A stretch of DNA of 6,569 bases from Clostridia bacterium. Lineage in GTDB: Bacteria > Bacillota > DSM-16504 > Desulfitibacterales > Desulfitibacteraceae. Positions within the stretch are counted from its first letter, which is position 1, and the number at the start of each line of letters is the position of its first letter. The notes beneath the pieces were generated by a model. That model saw only the letters and a list, made by a program, of their open reading frames with translations. It did not search any database and was not told the origin of the DNA. Of this stretch, positions 6,176 through 6,569 are shown piece by piece. Position numbers and translations under genes: made by a program. The DNA is taken from positions 1 to 6,569 of the forward strand of contig JAGXSK010000226.1 of NCBI GenBank assembly GCA_018333845.1, written 5' to 3'.

Positions 6176-6569
6176 ATGAACCTTGAAAGAAAGGTTGAAA
6201 TCTTGTCAGAAAGTGCAAAATACGATGTGTCCTGTTCCTCCAGCGGCAGCAAAAGAAAAAATACCAAGGGAGGCATAGGAAATGGTGCCTATTCAGGAAT
6301 TTGCCACAGCTGGTCAGAAGACGGAAGGTGTATCTCCCTGTTAAAGATACTGTATACCAACTATTGCATTTATGACTGTGTTTACTGTGTCAACAGACAC
6401 TCTAATGATATTCCAAGGGCAGCTTTTACTCCTGAAGAACTTGCTGAGCTTACCATAAACTTTTACAGACGCAACTATATTGAAGGTTTATTTCTAAGCT
6501 CAGGCATCATTAAGAATCCTGACTATACAATGGAGCAGCTTATAAAAGCTATGAGGCTATTAAGAGAGA
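6176..6569 (+). CDS. Putative DNA modification/repair radical SAM protein (3' end outside window)
   Basis: The first 131 codons of a radical S-adenosylmethionine enzyme; the frame is open to the window end. The 4Fe-4S/SAM motif CX3CX2C is C64-C68-C71, in NYCIYDCVYCVNR. Upstream is a distinctive cysteine- and glycine-rich segment: AKYDVSCSSSGS (14-25), GGIGN (32-36) and GICHSW...GRCISLLKIL (41-59), with extra cysteines C20, C43 and C52. Downstream are PRAAFTPEEL (80-89) and NYIEGLFLSSGIIKNPDYT (about 100-118). I recognise this combination as the family named putative DNA modification/repair radical SAM protein (rSAM_link_UDG, TIGR03916), usually encoded beside a uracil-DNA-glycosylase-like or DUF4130 protein. 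Its reaction is unknown to me, and a DNA role is inferred from that linkage. The start at 6176 has AAGGGG at 6160-6165 about 10 nt upstream, and KYDVSCSSSG begins at the usual distance from the N-terminus. Any partner would lie past the window edge. Confidence 0.88.
   Translation, partial: MNLERKVEILSESAKYDVSCSSSGSKRKNTKGGIGNGAYSGICHSWSEDGRCISLLKILYTNYCIYDCVYCVNRHSNDIPRAAFTPEELAELTINFYRRNYIEGLFLSSGIIKNPDYTMEQLIKAMRLLRE

Noticed and set aside
6168..6179. Tiny ATG-GAG-AAA-TGA frame overlapping the radical-SAM start by ATGA
   Set aside because: The AAGGGG site is only 2 nt from its ATG, too close for initiation there; the spacing fits the ATG at 6176 better.
1..6569. CRISPR arrays, tRNA/rRNA genes, insertion sequences, attachment sites
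   Set aside because: No regularly spaced repeats, no tRNA-like cloverleaf or rRNA sequence, and no transposase or integrase motifs were seen on either strand.

Overview
The window reads as part of the chromosome of an AT-rich, Gram-positive-type anaerobe, most likely a member of the Clostridia (Peptococcaceae-like) that makes c-type cytochromes. This rests on the low-GC codon use, strong Shine-Dalgarno sites close to the 16S anti-SD complement (AAAGGAGGTGATC), a System II (ResB/ResC) cytochrome c assembly pair, and a radical-SAM protein of a type common in Firmicutes. The taxonomic call is inference; no marker gene is present. All recognised genes lie on the + strand.

Left part (1-3422): a tightly packed operon for a glycolate/D-lactate-type 2-hydroxyacid oxidase. 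It contains the 3' end of a GlcE-like FAD-fold subunit, then GlcD (catalytic FAD subunit, ATGA overlap) and GlcF (two 4Fe-4S motifs plus two CCG domains, 4-nt gap). The first protein is a paralogue of the second in which the metal/active-site histidine motifs have been lost, so it is probably a non-catalytic partner. Electrons from the hydroxyacid should pass from FAD in GlcD to the Fe-S clusters of GlcF and on to the membrane quinone pool.

Middle (3423-6060): a 229-bp intergenic region holds a consensus -10 box, an inverted repeat over the -35 region and a near-perfect Shine-Dalgarno site. These lead into a 66-codon remnant of a NarL/FixJ-type response regulator. The receiver domain is cut just after the phospho-acceptor Asp, and the rest of the receiver and the DNA-binding domain are gone. 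Immediately after it come resB and ccsB (resC/ccsA), which carry haem across the membrane and attach it to apocytochromes c. The regulator remnant appears to serve as the 5' leader of this cytochrome-assembly operon, and the resB ribosome binding site lies inside it.

Right part (6061-6569): a 115-bp intergenic region has a candidate promoter overlapped by a nested inverted repeat. The 5' 131 codons of a radical-SAM protein follow, of the family annotated as putative DNA modification/repair radical SAM protein (partner of a uracil-DNA-glycosylase-like protein). This gene runs off the window. It is the least understood system here; the rest is recognisable respiratory and cofactor-assembly machinery.
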